A stretch of DNA of 64,000 nt, taken from assembly GCF_032118995.1 (NCBI RefSeq), contig NC_092649.1:18045332-18109331 (forward strand), given 5' to 3'. The stretch comes from Asterias amurensis (lineage: Eukaryota; Echinodermata; Asteroidea; Forcipulatida; Asteriidae). Shown piece by piece: positions 1 through 39,391 of the stretch. Within the stretch, counting starts at the first letter, position 1, and each line of letters starts with the position of its first letter. Under the pieces are notes generated by a model. It had not been told where the DNA came from. It did no database searches and saw only the letters and a list, made by a program, of their open reading frames with translations. Made by a program: the position numbers and the translations under genes.

Positions 1-340
1 TCTTTTGCCAAATCGTTGTCTCTTTTGACTTGGAATTTGTTAGCCCGGAATTAATTTCGTTGCTTCCTTTGTTTGTGTGTAATCGGGCTGCTGTTCGTCC
101 GTTTGCTTGCAGGTGCCTGTCCCATTTAATGTGAATGTTTGCTGAGATACAAACAGCCAAATTCAGAGTATGGTTATTCATGTATCTTTACCCGCGCTCA
201 TTACACATTGTTGTCTATCTTCAAATTAATCAAAATCGCACATATATCATTTAATTTCATCAAAAGCTTGAAAATATGATTGAAAACATGATATGTGATA
301 TTTTCTTGTTTAATAAATTCTCCTCATTTTTGTTTTACAG
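1..340. other. Left-edge intron or upstream DNA of the GATA gene
   Basis: AT-rich sequence with no credible coding region. It ends in a pyrimidine-rich tract and the acceptor AG at 339-340, so it is most simply the 3' part of an intron. The promoter and a non-coding first exon of the GATA gene would then lie outside the window to the left. Confidence 0.6.
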
Positions 341-420
341 ATCTTAGTCCTATAATCTTGGAGAAACCCCCCCCCCCCCCCCAGCTTGGAAGCCAATTTG
401 AATCTGCTAGACCAGCCACG
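341..420 (+). other. 5' UTR part of the first visible GATA exon
   Basis: The segment between the acceptor AG (339-340) and the start codon at 421. It holds an uninterrupted run of 16 C (367-382), about 40 bases before the ATG. The ATG context (ccacgATGg, with G at +4 but c, not a purine, at -3) is moderate. The next residues match the family's N-terminus, so the start is well placed. Confidence 0.7.
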
Positions 421-28482
<28,062 letters not shown>

Positions 28483-29300
28483 TTCGACGGTACAGAAACT
28501 GGACACAGTGTCGCCTGATGAAAAGTACGGACTTATTATAAACACGAAATTAAAAGGGGTGGTGAGTTGTCTTGTAACCCCTGTGTCAAAAACAGTTACC
28601 CAGACTTTATTAAGGTATTCAACGACGGTGCCATGTTGTGACAGCAGCGACTTAAACGGGAAAGTGTGGCTGTGACGTCAAACGTTGACGATGTACATTA
28701 AAAACAAAATGGCGCCATGGACATAGACAATGATGGCAGTATTGTTCAGTTGCATTGGCAGATTGAAAAATGTATATTATGTAGACTTCAACCAAACATT
28801 GTAAAGGATTTGAGCCTGCAATGACATTGGCTGCACCCTTTCCATTGAACTTTGAAAGGGTGGAAACTGCTTCAAAATTCCTTTCTGTATACGAGACCAT
28901 GTGGATATCGTTGACCGAGAGAGTGTACACCAGTAGGAAGATAACATACAGGGATCGCTCCAAATTGACTTTTGACAATGTTGATGTCATGTAGATAGGC
29001 CTGCAGTGCGAGTCAAGTCCATGTTACAGAGTTTAACATCATATTAGTTGTACATCCGTTTATAAATACGTAACTATACGGTGTGAGTGTTCATTGTAAG
29101 ATATATTTGTATTGTTTCCTTGTAATTGAGAATTCCTATAAAAAAAACAGTATTCGTAAAAAGATGTAATACATAAAGATAACAGTTTAGAAGATTGCGG
29201 ATTTCGTTTTTCTTTGTGATCTGTTTGTTTGTGGAGCATTTGCATAATATTGTTTGGCTCACTGTAAAAGTTTACAGAATTAAAACAATTAGCACTGTAT
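28483..29300 (+). other. Probable GATA 3' UTR
   Basis: Non-coding sequence after the stop. ATTAAA poly(A)-signal variants occur at 28549-28554 and 29279-29284. A canonical AATAAA is not met until 30146-30151, beyond a tandem repeat, so the true end cannot be fixed. Confidence 0.5.
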
Positions 29301-29347
29301 CAGAGGCACTTAACCCGTATGTTTTACACTAGGGGTGGCTCCTTAAT

Positions 29348-30085
29348 TGGGGTTTTTAATTTGCCGAAAGTACGACCAACACCAATTGAACTTCGTGAAG
29401 GCTAGGTTTAAACCGAGAGAGAGGTTTGCGGTTACACCATGTCGATATCTCTTTTTGCGTAGTAGTGTTTCTGAAAAGATTAACGACTCGATGTTTCGAT
29501 CAGTAAGCTCTGGTCATCTTCAGGAGAACGCTATTACTTTGGCTTAGTGTTTTGGGAACAAAACCTCAGCAATTACTTTCAATTATTTTCTGACAATTAT
29601 TTTCAAACAATACATTTCTTAATTATTAGACAGTCTTGATTTTTCCAAAACAAAAGATTTTTTTTATTTGGGTTTTGATTTTGCCGAAACTACGAGCAAC
29701 AACGATTGAACTTTATCAAGGCTAGATTTTGGTTTAGCAATTTTGGGGGAACAAAACCTCGGCAAAGAAACAACTGGCAGTTTTAAATGGTCTCAGAGAA
29801 AAGACTGACAGTTTTCAAACAATACATTTCTTAAATATTAGACATTCTTGATTTTTCCAAAACGAAAGATTTGTTTTATTTGGGTTTTGATTTTGCCGAA
29901 ACTACGAGCAACAACGATTAAACTTTATCAAGGCTAGATTTTTGTTTAGCAATTTTGGGGGAACAAAACCTCAGCAAAGAAACAACTGGCAGTTTTAAAT
30001 GGTCTCAGAGAAAAGACTGACAACTTTCAAACAATAGATTTGTCAATAATTAGACATTCTTGATGTTTCCAAAACGAAAGATTTG
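29348..30085. repeat. 212-bp tandem array, three copies, the first interrupted
   Basis: The block TTGCCGAA(A)(C/G)TACGA(G/C)CAAC recurs at 29361, 29681 and 29893. Copies 2 and 3 are exactly 212 bp apart and nearly identical (GGGGGAACAAAACCTC, GGTCTCAGAGAAAAGACTGA). The first interval is 320 bp because about 130 bp of other DNA (about 29409-29540), carrying a TIR and a hammerhead-like core, sits inside copy 1. Confidence 0.85.
29409..29540 (-). mobile_element. Small insert with GCGGTTACACCATG end and hammerhead-like core
   Basis: Lies inside the first unit of the 212-bp tandem array. Carries TTTGCGGTTACACCATGTCG, shared with elements at about 1393 and 49701, and on the - strand a CTGAAGA...GAAAC hammerhead-like core (29484-29526). 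The right terminal repeat is not clear. Confidence 0.55.
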
Positions 30086-30269
30086 TTAATAATATTTTTT
30101 TTTATTGTAATTATTTATATATAAATATATAAAATACATTCCTTAAATAAAGTAGACCCCTAAACTTGTCAGTGAATGAATGTTATAATAGTGTTGCTCT
30201 AATTGTGTTTCATCTTCAAAAGTAACTGTTCAATGTGTGTGTTGGAGCCTTCACTCTTAAAACTCCCGT

Positions 30270-30408
30270 CAGAATTGAATCCTGGTCAGAATTGACCCCG
30301 AATCAGAATTGACTCCGAGTCGGAATTGACCCTGAGTCAGAATTGACCCAGAGTCAGAATTGACACAGAGTAAAATTGACCCCGTGTTAGAATTGACCCG
30401 AGTCGGAG
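30270..30408. repeat. 17-bp minisatellite, about 8 units
   Basis: Unit CAGAATTGACCCCGAGT, repeated head to tail with point changes (GAATTGAATCCTGGT, GAATTGACTCCGAGT and similar). Period is exactly 17, so any long frame through it is accidental. Confidence 0.9.
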
Positions 30409-32090
30409 GGGCTCTTGGTTCAATTTCACAAAGCACTAAAGATTATCTTGAAAATGAGTTGTCTAAAAACGATTTGTTTGAGACAGCACACCTTACTTAG
30501 CAACAACGATTGATTTGCAAGTAAAAACCAACCTTTTTAAAATCGGGCCCTGACCTACTTCTGGGTCGGCATGACTCAGGATCTGTTATAATTTAGGTTT
30601 TGACTATCTCTTTTTATAGGGATTTTGACTAATTTTTGGGTCACTTTGACCATGGTTTGACACACATTCCGGGCTCGTCTGACCGTAAACGGATCAGGCC
30701 CCTGGGAATGCATGCTTATCTGACCAGGAATTTCTTAGAGGTATATAGGCCTAGCCTAGTTCCATTCAACCTAAAACTATAGACAAAATCTCATTACATT
30801 TGTCAAAATGTCTTGCACTTTCAGCAAAAGATCCTTGTTTTATTTTCGAAATTTCTTGTACTTTTTATAAAAGCATGCTGTCCGTCGAAATTACCATCCC
30901 GAATAAATTCACCTTTATTCTGAGCATCAGCCAAACTTCTGTTTCGTATTTTTGTTCTAAGTAAATTTGAAAACGGGTTGCGTCACCAATTACTGATGAT
31001 AGACCGCAGACATATTGAAAATATTAAGGGCGTTGAGACACGGCCAGTTGACTTGTGGATTTCAGGGATGGGTTTATTTTTAGCCATGAGCGTGAATTGG
31101 ATAAGAATTACCACCACACCACGCGAAAGTTTATTTAATACATCATCACATTATTCACAAATATTAGCGTATGCACTTAAAATGTGGGGATGGAGGTGGT
31201 GGGGAGGGGGGGGGGGGACGATGAGGCAAGCGAAGACCATGTGGACATTAGCTGGAACCCCTGGGAGGAAGGAAGCGCTAAGCGAAAACCCGATTACACA
31301 CATTTAGCATTGTGATAAGCCGTGGTGCGTTTGTGTTAAGGGGGGGGGGGGGGAGGCATAGGGACCCTCGAGCCCGGGCCAGGATAAGCCTAGGGATTAC
31401 CGCCGGCTTTTGGGTGGATTTGCCAGCCTCCCGTCGGGGCGTGTGAGTGTCGCGTGTGAGGTTATGCAGACTTGACAGGCCGGGAGTTGTTGGGAATTAT
31501 GTGTATAATCATGTAGACTGATAAGCATTATTAGAGGCAAGCCCTGTGTGTGTGTATACTATTCCAGTATTGACATCCATAATAATATTCCCAGAAAGAA
31601 AAGAGGGTAAAATGTGGTTTTTCTGTTGGTAACCGAGCCCTCGTTTTTTGGAGCTTTGCACTGTGCCCTATTAAAACATTATGTGTTATTAAACATTAAT
31701 AAACATTAATTGATTCAATGCATACCAATAAAAGTGCATTATGGTCTACTTCCCTGTCTCGCTCAAGCTCTTTCATCCGTTTATTAAATGACAAATTCAA
31801 ACTAATTAGTATTTGCCGTTTCTACAAGATGTACACTGTATTTTGTACCTATATTACAAATTTGTTCAGAGGGGTTGTCCTTTGGTATTCACATCACAAA
31901 AATGGCAAACCCTATTCTTAAGACAGTCCTTTTTGGACATTGACTTCACCTACTACAGTCAATAAAACGTTAGCCGTTGTCACTTAAATCTTTGTCAAAG
32001 TAGCCATACTTGATTGTTTGTTTACTGTAATTTATAACAGGCCCAGTGATAAATGAGCCAAACATTTTGAGGTGCTGGTGTCAAATGACA
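30409..32090. other. Intergenic stretch without recognised features
   Basis: Contains a possible diverged fold-back copy at about 30418-30550 (TTCAATTTCACAAAGCACT...AAATCGGGCCC), G runs (31206-31217, 31340-31353) and a GC-rich block at 31360-31480. No gene supported. Confidence 0.55.
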
Positions 32091-32174
32091 GGGACCGATT
32101 TCACAAAGAGAGTCTTTACATAGGACTATTCCTAACACTCTTTATAGTCTCAACTCTCTGTGAAATCCACCCCA
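32091..32174. mobile_element. Short fold-back MITE, GTCGATTTCACAAAG family
   Basis: GACCGATTTCACAAAGAGAG at the left, CAACTCTCTGTGAAATCCACC at the right; the arms pair over about 20 bp. Only about 84 bp long, the shortest of the four copies. Confidence 0.85.
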
Positions 32175-32767
32175 GGACTTCGGAAGATCCAAGTAACAAC
32201 ATTGATTAAACCCAATACTACTTGCAAGAATTCGTTGTATACCCCAAAACCACTAAAGCAGGACGCACTGACATCTCAAATGATTTCAATATTGTTTTTT
32301 AATACTTGACGATTATTCGAAAAGTATATAGGCAGACTTTTGTCGAGCCCAAAAGCGGCCCGGTGTTGAACTATGTGGCCCTAAATTGTAAGTGGTCATA
32401 CCGGTTTTATGAGTGTTCTCATTTTTGGTACAATAGAGACCAACAAAACAAAAAGGGGGAACAAAAGGACTCAATATTAACTCTATAGACTGGGGTGCTC
32501 CACAAGGAAGTTTGTTATACAAAGTCTTTGGGAAACCATTAAGGGCAGAGACAAAGGAAAGATCCCACCCCCCCCCCCCCCCTTTTTCAATACATATCCA
32601 CACCAACATGTTATTTTCAAAATTTTCGAGCTCTGTCGATTTAGGTAGAGACTACATTATTTAACGTGCCAATGCGTCATTGTTGAACATTTCGTATTCA
32701 CCGCTCAACGACAAACACGTTTACCCAACGCACGGTATTGTTTAAAGACTGAAAACTGGTCAATTAG

Positions 32768-32808
32768 CCTTCGAGAAAGACTCTGCTAGTAGGATCGAAA
32801 CGTCAGGT
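32768..32808 (+). repeat. Hammerhead-like relic (GATCGAAACGTCAGG)
   Basis: Sense-strand version of the motif seen at 29484 and 33419: GACTCTGCTAGTAGGATC followed by GAAAC and GTC. The expected CTGANGA box is not recognisable, so this is a decayed copy. Confidence 0.4.
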
Positions 32809-33379
32809 CATTAACAAGTTGTTTGCACTCATACAACATGTCCTTTTGGTTGGTAATGGTATAAGCAGTTTTCAACACTGGCCATTTTTTTTAATCAAAG
32901 ACTTATTAAAACTAGTTAGACTTTCAGAGTACAGTCCTGACCTTTCCCAAAAATCTAGGGGATCCGACTGGCGGCTCTTGAACCTTGGAGTTGGTCACCC
33001 ACTAGTCCGATCGTCCCCTCGAGAGAATTCACCCGTACCGACTCTCTCCCGAGGACGCTCCTATCTAATGTCACCGAACACGGAAGTATGGTATTAAATT
33101 TCAAAGACTTTGGAATTATCAGGGAATTACCAACTCTTAATATTATCTGTCCATCGGGAATGATATCGTGGTATTTCCCGCTTCATCTTGTCCAATACAA
33201 GTGGCAGAAATTCTGACTGTGAAGTAACTATTATGGTGTGGATTTGCTCCAACTGCAATGACAGACATCGTAATTATAGTTATATGAATTCTTAAAATTG
33301 TCAAGTCAAGTTAGGCCTTATTGTAAGCATTATGGTAAGAGTCTGAAAATGTATGGATGAATAGTAGACTTGCGGGGAC

Positions 33380-33495
33380 CATGTGTAAACTCCCTTGGCT
33401 CTGAAAAGAGCCGGTGTGGTCTCGACGTTTCGAACAGTATACTCTGCTCGTCTTCAGGAGACGAGCAGGTGTTCAAACATGATGGTGTTCATTTT
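33380..33495 (-). mobile_element. Small inverted-repeat element with hammerhead-like core
   Basis: Ends resemble the GCGG..ACCATGTG / CATGATGGTGT pair of the element at 49701 (here GCGGGGACCATGTG and AACATGATGGTGT). On the - strand a hammerhead-like arrangement lies at 33419-33462: GTCTC, CTGAAGA, a 7-bp stem (CGAGCAG/CTGTTCG), AAAC, GTC, GAGAC. Whether it can self-cleave is unknown. Confidence 0.5.
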
Positions 33496-35868
33496 GAGAC
33501 ACTTGTGCCACCATCTTGTATTATCACTTGTATCCAGTATAGTCAATGTTAATATAATATGATCTCTTGATGTAAAAAAAATGCCACCATTGTTTTATTT
33601 TGTCCCACATACCACTCTTACAAAAAGCCATATGGCGGACAACCAGAGTGAAAGATACTTTTAACTTGATTTAGAGTGAAGTTCGTTCCAATTTCACTCA
33701 AAGAGAGTGACACAGATTGACTCTCACCCTCAAAAGAGCAAAACTGACACAACTCGAACAAAGTGAATAATTATATGAGGAGCCAGACTATTTCTCCCAC
33801 CGGTCTCGTTTTGGTTACATTATTTTGAATGAGTGGACAATCAAGATGGCCGCACCATGCTAAAGGTTTATATTGAGTCAGAGGCCACGGAAATGTTCCC
33901 TGAATGTCTCCCATCATTACACTCATGCGGAAAGGTATAGTAAATAATAAATGAGACAAACTATTTCTCCTTAAATCTTCAGTTTGGCAACAATGATTTT
34001 AGGGGGGGGGGGGGGGGTCAGGACAGGCCACAAGGTCGCTCTAGGAGTCAAACATATGGAGTGTTTGAATCTCGTCTCTATAAAGGAAACGTCGTTGATG
34101 TTCTGTATGTATGACTGGTTCTTAACTGAAGAGCATCACAAGAAAAGTGATAATATAAAACAAAAACTGTAAATATGGATAACCTGAAGAGTGTAAAGTA
34201 TTCATAATTTTTTAAGTGACTGTCAGAAACGAACTCTGCTTACCGAGTATTTTGTACATATATCTTATATATCTTAATTGTAACAGAACGAATGTCTATT
34301 ACAATCTGTCCCAATAATATCAAATTCATGCTACAACTCGTGGAAAAACTAGCCTACCTAACGCTTAAAATATTCACCCTTAAAAAAAAACCTCCCCAAA
34401 ACAGACAAAGACCCTTACTTGGGCTCTTTCGAATCCACGGCTTGGGCATTGGATTCGGCTTCAGGCTCCGTTCTCTGGTCTGAAGCCCAGAACGCTTAGC
34501 ACGCCTGCAAAGTCAAAACAACTGATGGGCTACAATCACGAAGACCGTGATGCGGGGGCCCAACGAGAAAAAACTACAGACTTCAAGTCATTTTGTTTGA
34601 TTTTAGTTCAACATCCACGTCCTAATCTAATCCACCAGAGCTGTGAAAAGATGTTTGTGTTGTACATAAAACAAATCAATGCTATAATACACTTCTATTG
34701 ACCGATTGTGATTTATATGATACAATAAAACAGTATTGTGATGAATGAAAATGAGCTTTGTCTATTTCGTTATTGTCTAAACTCTAATAATTTGATAGAA
34801 GATTGGAACATTGCTATAGTCCAGTTCCACACCAATATTTCTGGGCTGTTACTGACAAGCCTTATCAAAATGTGAAATAGGGAATAATTAGTGTAGGGAC
34901 TGTTACTTGTGTGTCTAGATTGCAAAATGCGCACATCAGACTTGATGATGAGCGTACGACTTGTACATTTCACCACTGGCAGGGCAGATCTACTTTACCA
35001 ATCGGTACAGCTCCAAAGGGAGATATATAAACAATTTATTGTTTGTAAAAAAAAAATTAGTAAAGTTTTTCTTTTTCTATTACACATGACCATAATGTAA
35101 TACAGCTTTTTTGCTGATTTTTTGTATCCTTTTTGTATCCTGTATGAAGTAATTTAAATAAATACTAAAATATAATATTATCCGCTATTATTTAGTCATT
35201 CTTCTCAATATTGGCATCAAGAGAGGGCGGTATTTACACAGCTTGTTCCAACTGTGGACTGGGTCACCCAAATGGTTACGAATTTATAATTGGACACGGT
35301 GTCTGCCATCATTTTGTTCTTGAGGGCCCAAACTGAGACATAAAAACATAGTCGGACTCCATTACTGGATGTTACTTAGTACTCAAGAGAGCAGTTTTAT
35401 ATAGGAACCCCACATTGGCATGGGTTATTGATCAGGCTTATTGAGTTTGGCTTGTTTCCATCAAATAAAAACGTCATTCATCTTTACAGGCTAAAATAAG
35501 TAATATTTTAATAGATCATATTTTGTTTAAAATTTTGAACAGTTTTATTATCTGGTGAGTGATTTGTCTTTCCCGTTAAGAAGTTCGTGATTTCAGCATG
35601 AACTTGTCTTTATGTCTGCTAGACCTAGATTTTTATCCCATAACTTATTCGTCTTAAATTTAATGTTCAAAATGTCAACACATGCCGCGCGCCCTTCCCT
35701 CGGCAATAATGGATTCCAGGTAGCTTAAGGCGCCAATGTATTTGGGGACGTTTCCCTTTTATCAATGACATTATAGTTGCTATTCAAAGAACAAGGCTAG
35801 ATTGATTTGGCAAGAGGGGGGTTTCAGGGGAGGAGGGGGGGCTGGATGGGCAGCACGTGCTACGGTAC
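33496..35868. other. Intergenic stretch, no gene recognised
   Basis: AT-rich. Includes a G run (34002-34017), a fragment of the GGCTCTTTCGAATCCACGGC repeat (34417-34490), and AATAAA-bearing 3'-UTR-like sequence near 34722 and 35156 that cannot be tied to any gene. Confidence 0.55.
34417..34490. repeat. Repeat with GGCTCTTTCGAATCCACGGC
   Basis: Shares GGATTCGGCTTCAGGCTCCG and its neighbours with the split element at 46651-46910, where the same words occur in inverted order. Confidence 0.65.
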
Positions 35869-36281
35869 AAACAAAGCTACACCTAGTTGTCAAGATCCTA
35901 TGACCCAAGAACTATGCCACATCATCTAATCATTATCATCGGCATAAAACCGTGCTATGGTGACACGACTAACTAATGATGCATACGTCTTCAACAAAAG
36001 CCAAACAGAAGCTTCAACACGAACAAGTACAGAGGATATAGAAATCATGCTATTTTGACTTAGCATGCAGAAACAAAGCTACACCTAGTGGTCACGATCC
36101 TATGACCCAAGAACTATGCCACATCATCTACATGTAATCTTTATCATCGGCATAAAACCCTGCATTGGTGACACGACTAACTAATTATGCATACGTCTTC
36201 AACAAACGCTAAACAGAAGCTTCAACACGAACAAGTATCACAGAGGAGATAGAAATCATGCTATTTTGACTTAGCATGCAG
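35869..36281. repeat. Tandem duplication, two units of about 202-211 bp
   Basis: AAACAAAGCTACACCTAGT starts at 35869 and again at 36071. Both units run through CCTATGACCCAAGAACTATG, GACACGACTAACTAAT and ATTTTGACTTAGCATGCAG with about 90% identity by eye. Non-coding. Confidence 0.9.
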
Positions 36282-37650
36282 CTTTCGGCTAGGAAGCTGA
36301 TATTATTAAAACATTAAGTTTTTCTGTGAGCTTTATTCTCAGGCTTGAACTTACATCCGTTTTCAGTGGGAATGATGTGAAAATTGGGTTGGAAGAGGTT
36401 AAGTCTCATAGTTTTGTTCAAAAGTTGTTTTGCTTTTTTTTTACTTTTTCAAAAACTGTATTTTAGTGCAAGTCCCGTACGGTTTCTTCGAGAACACAGA
36501 GTCCAATGAACTTTCGTTTTGAATACGACCATCGTGAAGTGTTTAATAAAGCTGTCTCGGGAGGTTTTTCATTCAGAAATTTCACCCCACTGCGAGGGGA
36601 GACAACTGCGAGCCACCGACCCCAGCAGCATGCCGTCGCCACTCGTTAAGGCCGATGGAAGTGACGAAAACACGGCGTGGATGTAAGAGAGGATGCACGG
36701 TACTCTCGCACCTGCCGTCCGTTCGGGTTGTCGGTCAGCAGGACTGCTGTGTTTCTTTGCAAGTGAAAGTTGATGACTAGGAAAATGGCTTGAGATTGTT
36801 TTCAATTATAAATGAGGTGCTGTTTAATGTAAGGTTACGCCACGATAAATGCCCAATATACGATGTCTTATTTAACGTCTACATGTATTTAGGATATTAG
36901 GCCTAAAGATAATTTTAATAATCTAATTTCTTTTTTTTTAAAGAATGTAACATAGCATCGGTTTCACTTTCAGATTTGAAATGTTTTTTGATAGAAAACC
37001 AAAACTAAATCAAAACATTCCAGAATATAGAAATCTATGATATCGAATTATTAGAATATTTGGAGTAAACGAGTACATTTTTGCTTTAATATCACACAAA
37101 ATGGGCACGTACACATAATCGCACGATTAACGATGCTTTCGAAGCAATTTTGAGGCAATGCATTGAGAGGCCATTCCGTTTTTAAGACTCGAGTTTTGTG
37201 AGGGGGTCACACCTTCTCAAGTGATAATAGTTGAGGAAACACGGGTGACAAAAACACAACAAGTGAGCTGAGGGCTACGGGTCCTCAGAAGCAGTGGGAC
37301 TTCTGGCTTGAACAATATTTTGAGAACCAAAAGGATGAGCACTCAATACTCGGAAACAAATTGGGATTAATAATTGAACACAAAAACGCAAAAAAAGAGT
37401 GTACTTTTCAATGAAAAAAATATTTGTAAATGTACACCGATTCGACCGACCGAGATAACTTCATAACATCTAGGTGTTTTTTCGAAGACATTCGAAAAAG
37501 GGAGACCGCTTTGTTGTCAGGCAATAGTCTGGCCGTTCATTAGGTATGTTTCAATTCCAGCAATCAAAATAAGCAACAGTGAACATTGAGGACTCGGGGT
37601 ATTCAAGCGCCATTTCCCCCACTTGGGGAGAAAGGTTTCAGGAGGCTGTG
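36282..37650. other. Intergenic stretch with a GC-rich island
   Basis: AT-rich apart from about 36585-36740, which is clearly GC-richer. A tiny open frame there (ATG at 36630, 18 codons) has no recognisable homology. Nothing else supported. Confidence 0.5.
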
Positions 37651-37767
37651 CCAAGCTTTGAGATGAACCAAAGTGTTTCACCACAATTACAACAAAATTA
37701 TTACAACTCTTTAAGTTTAAGGATGCTGCCTAGCACAGTACAGATTAAGACTACCAAAGAGTAGTTA

Positions 37768-37775
37768 TGACGTCA
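37768..37775. promoter_or_regulatory. Perfect CRE (TGACGTCA), first copy
   Basis: Palindromic CREB/ATF consensus inside the 185-bp duplication. Function is inferred from the consensus only. It is far from either mapped promoter. Confidence 0.35.
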
Positions 37776-37941
37776 TCAGAGTGCTTAAGTGTCCCCACCT
37801 CCCCAGAATCAATTTGGGTGAGAACAATATCTCGCAAAAGCTTTGAGATGAAACCAAAGATGTTTTAACTACAATTATAACAAAAACCCTCTTTAAGAAG
37901 CTGTCTAGTACAGATTAAGACTCGCAACAGATCTTCAGTTA

Positions 37942-37949
37942 TGACGTCA
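37942..37949. promoter_or_regulatory. Perfect CRE (TGACGTCA), second copy
   Basis: Same site in the second duplication unit, retained with its flank TTATGACGTCATCAGAGTGC although neighbouring bases have diverged. Confidence 0.35.
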
Positions 37950-38025
37950 TCAGAGTGCTTAAACGTCCCCACCTCCCAGCATCATTTTCGGTGAGAACAT
38001 TTTATCTCGCAAACATAAGAGCCAG

Positions 38026-39385
38026 CTTTTAAGCAGCACATCCAATTAACGCGCCCCTGGCTTAACAAAGTAAAGACGCCATAATTTTATTTGGAGAGAA
38101 GGAAATTAGGCCAATAGATCCGTCGAAGGGAAAAGGTCACATTGCGGCCGCGCAGTCTCCCATCCAAATCAGGGTTAGAAAGGGGGAAATGCGCATTTAA
38201 CGTTCTGGAACTAACATTGATTAGGAACACATGAGTTCTGAATATAGAGAACAGTGGATCGGTTGATATTCAATTAAAGGCGCGCATCTATAGCGGGTTG
38301 TTGTTTTTACAGAGGGCCCGAGTGCAGAGGCTAGATTTGACGAAAGTTAAACGCTGAGGGGCTAACACGTCTCTAATAGGAAACACACGCCTATCAATTT
38401 GGACAACTCGCCATGCAAGATTAAAAAGGAAAATTTTTTATCGATGACAGTTCGACGTCAGTATTTTAAGTCTGTTAATAGGTCTATTGTGCACAGGCTA
38501 TTAAAGGCTGAACATTATGGACAAAAAGTTAACATTTCGATGATTTTGAGGGGCGGTAATCTATAGCTTGCAGGGGACAGGGACTATCTATATGGGGCGA
38601 CTATGTGCTATGGGAGATGACCGACTGGCCTTCAAATAAAGTCACGTTCCTGCAATTGACATTTTTATGTCAAGTCCATTTATGGTTCAAAGTGTTGATT
38701 AGCCACATTGTAAAAGCCTTTCTCTATGATAAAACATTGCTGTTTGGTTTCCCCCCGTTAAAACCAATTAACATAAATGTTTGTAGGCCCATGAATAAAT
38801 AAAATAACCAACAATAATAGACAACCCATTACTTCCAACAATGGGCTGTACAGCGTTATCTAACGTTCAAAGTGTGGACGGGTACATCCAAAGGATGAGT
38901 TGATTGACATCATTTTAACAGTGGTGTAGCCTTTATTATAAACTACTACATGTATATATATGCAGGATGTAAACAGTCACATCCACACAGAGAACTCTTT
39001 GCGACTTTACTTTGTATCAACAATCCACCGTCAACAAATGTTTACATGCAGCACTGCATGCTTCGTTTTGCAAGGGCACCAAGGCATTTTCTCCTCGCTA
39101 TAAGGAAATTGTACAGGTACAACTCGAGCATTTCAAGGGCACCAAGGCAATAATAGTGACCGGGGACATGGAGGCAATCGCCTCGTTGCCTCCGTCAAGT
39201 AACAGGCCTGCACATGGACAATATTTTTAACATAAATAATGATGATTAATAAGCAATCTGTCAATAAAAAATGTAACGCAATTTGTCGCCCTCGCTCGAC
39301 GCTTTCCAAGCACCAACTATTTCACAGACGCAACGAAAAAAACACGAAAAAAACCGAACTTTCTCCATTATACAGTTAACATACT
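38026..39385. other. Intergenic stretch before the Sec61 alpha 3' end
   Basis: Contains the GGGCACCAAGGC repeat at 39061-39190 in two closely spaced words. No gene seen. Sec61 alpha transcription is expected to end near the right border. Confidence 0.5.
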
Positions 39386-39391
39386 TTTATT
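39386..39391 (-). terminator. Candidate poly(A) signal of Sec61 alpha
   Basis: AATAAA on the - strand, about 2.2 kb after the stop codon. Another AATAAA-type hexamer lies on the same strand near 40690. Which is used cannot be told from sequence. Confidence 0.4.

Larger units (their letters stand above)
37653..38025. repeat. 185-bp tandem duplication carrying perfect CRE sites
   Basis: AAGCTTTGAGATGAACC starts at 37653 and AAGCTTTGAGATGAAACC at 37838. Both units hold TATGACGTCATCAGAGTGCTTAA-like sequence followed by CCCCACCTCCC and GGTGAGAACA. The first unit overlaps a meaningless short frame. Confidence 0.85.

Noticed and set aside
29348-30085. A CRISPR-like array
   Set aside because: Units are 212 bp long and contiguous, with no short repeat-spacer pattern, in animal DNA.
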